Assembly: GCA_964409235.1 (NCBI GenBank)
Contig: CAYPCN010000006.1
Coordinates: 1-60,897, forward strand
Source: CAINFV01 sp964409235
GTDB taxonomy: Bacteria; Chlamydiota; Chlamydiia; Chlamydiales; FEN-1388
DNA length: 60,897 nucleotides
Reading direction: 5' to 3'
The position numbers were made by a program, and so were the translations under genes. Numbering within the stretch: the stretch's first letter is position 1; every line of letters starts with the position of its first letter. Shown here piece by piece: positions 59,806 to 60,897 of the stretch. A model generated the notes under the pieces. That model was given only the letters and a program-made list of their open reading frames with translations. It did no database searches and was not told the DNA's origin.

Positions 59806-60564
59806 ATGGTACAAATATTGCTTCATCCCCAGACCCCTTATCCCAAAACTATTCGAACTCTTCGATGGGTCGTTTGCTTCTTCCTTCTTACGTACGCCGG
59901 CCTCTTTGACCTTGCTGCTTCTGGCGTCATACCATTGTTCCCCGACTTCCTCCTCCTCTCTCCCTCCCTCAGCTGGTCCTCGTTCTTTCAACCCTTTACA
60001 GCAGCTGCAACGCTTGCCTATCCGGGCTTCGACCTGTCACTCGTCTTTGATCTATTTATCCTGAACTTCTTCCTTGCGCCTATCTACACGTTCGTTCTCA
60101 CCTTTCTTTCAGAACGGCAATTTATCAAGTTCCTCATCAGCATCATTGTCATAGGCAGCGGGGTATTTCTCTCCCTCGCCACACTCCTCCATACCCCTTC
60201 ATCTCCTTGTTCTCTGTTCGGCGGGGTATCACTTGCCGTCATCGTCTTTTGGGTTCTCCTCCACAGAAAAGGCCAGAGCACACTGTTCCTCGCCTTTCCC
60301 ATCTCCCGAGCATGGATTCTGTGTATTTCGGCTTGTGCCGCTCTCTATGCCCCGATACGAAGCAGCGAGTGGGCCCATGTAGGTGCCATTGTAAGCATGT
60401 CTATGGCCTCCTACACATGGGGTATCATGCGCTATAGGCTGCGCAGTCACGCTGATGCCCTCAAGGGCCTCGAAGACAGCCTTGACGCTGCCTACAGGGC
60501 TGCCACCAGATTTTTTCAGTGGTATCTTATCCGGCCATTTCGAGAGTGGTTTCACAAAGGGTAA
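59806..60564 (+). CDS. Hypothetical multi-pass membrane protein
   Basis: 252 residues with about six hydrophobic helices (e.g. VVCFFLLTYAGLFDLAASGV, FILNFFLAPIYTFVLTFL, FLISIIVIGSGVFLSLATLL, VSLAVIVFWVLL, ILCISACAALYA, GAIVSMSMASYTWGI) and a basic helical C-terminus. The helical layout recalls rhomboid-like proteins, but I see no catalytic GxSx...H pair. It is divergent from rpmE with a ~177-bp shared upstream region. A membrane protein of unknown function lies beside rpmE in Chlamydia as I remember, and this may be its counterpart. Confidence 0.75.
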   Translation: MVQILLHPQTPYPKTIRTLRWVVCFFLLTYAGLFDLAASGVIPLFPDFLLLSPSLSWSSFFQPFTAAATLAYPGFDLSLVFDLFILNFFLAPIYTFVLTFLSERQFIKFLISIIVIGSGVFLSLATLLHTPSSPCSLFGGVSLAVIVFWVLLHRKGQSTLFLAFPISRAWILCISACAALYAPIRSSEWAHVGAIVSMSMASYTWGIMRYRLRSHADALKGLEDSLDAAYRAATRFFQWYLIRPFREWFHKG

Positions 60565-60790
60565 ACCCGACGTTGACGCGTACTTTCCTCAGGATATAAC
60601 GCGCATCATTCGCATGAGGAATATCGAGTTGGGACAAACCGAAATTATGGTGGGAGCAGATCGCTTGAAAATTTTTGATAGAGCACGAACGGTTGTGGAT
60701 GCCTTTCGATATCTTAGCCATGAGGTTGCTTTAAAGGGTTTACAGGGATACCTAAAGCAAAGAGAACCCTCTAAACCGAAGTACGTGTGA
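60560..60790 (+). pseudogene. Remnant of an AbiEi-like antitoxin/regulator gene (C-terminal part only)
   Basis: In a frame different from the membrane gene, and starting where it ends, 76 codons read DITRIIRMRNIELGQTEIMV...LKIFDRARTVVDAFRYLSHEVALKGLQGYLKQRE. This matches the 'pARTVvDxFRyR...vALeALrxyL' block near the C-terminus of AbiEi-type antitoxins. There is no own start codon or N-terminal winged-helix domain, so it is probably a decayed fragment. The related intact module at 23615-25149 is of a different subtype. Confidence 0.62.
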
Positions 60791-60804
60791 ACATTTATCC
60801 CTGA

Positions 60805-60844
60805 CGCCGTAAAACCCACCCATTTATGGATGGGATGTAAGGCG
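60805..60844. other. Imperfect hairpin near the right edge
   Basis: CGCC...GGCG outer arms with CCCAT/ATGGG inner arms (60819-60823, 60830-60834). An ATG at 60877 opens a frame running off the edge. This may be the end of a mobile element or a leader structure; there is too little sequence to decide. Confidence 0.3.
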
Positions 60845-60897
60845 CCCTGGTCTATGCAGGAGAAGCTTGTCGCTCAATGTATGTACGAATAGTCTTT

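Noticed and set aside
1..60897. CRISPR arrays, rRNA, complete IS elements, prophage
   Set aside because: No regularly spaced repeats, rRNA-like sequence, transposase or phage structural genes were recognised.

Overview
This window reads as chromosomal DNA of a member of the phylum Chlamydiae. It is probably an amoeba-associated or 'environmental' chlamydia rather than Chlamydia itself. Two things support this. Several housekeeping gene blocks have the order I remember from Chlamydia: DUF721-gyrB-gyrA-tmk-holB; yidC-dnaA with lgt close by; infC-rpmI-rplT-pheS with nusB-murB close by; and prmC-prfA-rpmE. The housekeeping genes are also mixed with very large proteins carrying eukaryotic-type or effector-type domains, toxin-antitoxin modules and small repeats, as in amoeba-infecting chlamydiae. 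A run of ten N inside gyrA shows that this is a draft assembly. The genus is not resolvable by eye.

Layout. 1-8.4 kb holds three large putative effectors: a protein ending in a canonical poly(ADP-ribose) glycohydrolase (PARG) domain, an unknown 624-residue protein behind it, and a convergent 944-residue lipase-like protein. 8.4-9.7 kb is queE-queC (7-deazaguanine synthesis). Divergent from it at 9.8-12.5 kb is one long PlsC-ACP-acyl-activating fusion enzyme. 12.5-16.4 kb has a 162-bp transposon-like repeat, then a 1089-residue protein with an HD-type phosphodiesterase signature resembling the SidE PDE domain and a C-terminal region that may be ADP-ribosyltransferase-like, overlapped by a small ORF. 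16.4-23.5 kb is the replication block holB, tmk, gyrA, gyrB and DUF721. 23.6-25.2 kb is a type IV AbiEi/AbiEii-like module with a nested palindromic operator. 25.3-28.4 kb has a Ser/Thr (pseudo)kinase-FGE protein and a secreted TPR-like protein separated by repeats. 28.6-37.97 kb carries yidC, a dnaA paralogue, a CgeB-like glycosyltransferase, tRNA-Pro, lgt, pcm, htpX, an RpoA-CTD-like orphan and adk.

38.0-41.7 kb is a second accessory island: a HigB/HigA-like toxin-antitoxin cassette lies between two 192-bp direct repeats that duplicate the ends of both neighbouring genes, next to two tandem paralogous OTU-type cysteine proteases. 41.7-46.6 kb has a UPF0158 protein with an AT-hook and histone-like tail, a D-lactate dehydrogenase-like enzyme, an MFS transporter and a heptosyltransferase. 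46.6-59.6 kb is a nearly unbroken minus-strand housekeeping series: rlu, pheS, a PheS-coiled-coil paralogue, rplT, rpmI, infC, tRNA-Val, a small membrane protein, folC, PHP, murB, nusB, rsmE, pyk, prmC, prfA, rpmE. The right edge has a membrane protein followed by a remnant of a second AbiEi-like gene.

Together the accessory genes suggest a set of host-directed enzymes acting on ADP-ribose (PARG, possible SidE-like PDE/ART), ubiquitin (two OTU proteases) and lipids (lipase). The functions are inferred from motifs only. A dispersed palindromic repeat with GAGCCATTTGCGATG ends, flanked by TA in its best copy, occurs in at least nine intergenic places and looks like a MITE family. No gap between supported features exceeds about 300 bases, and no rRNA or CRISPR array was seen.
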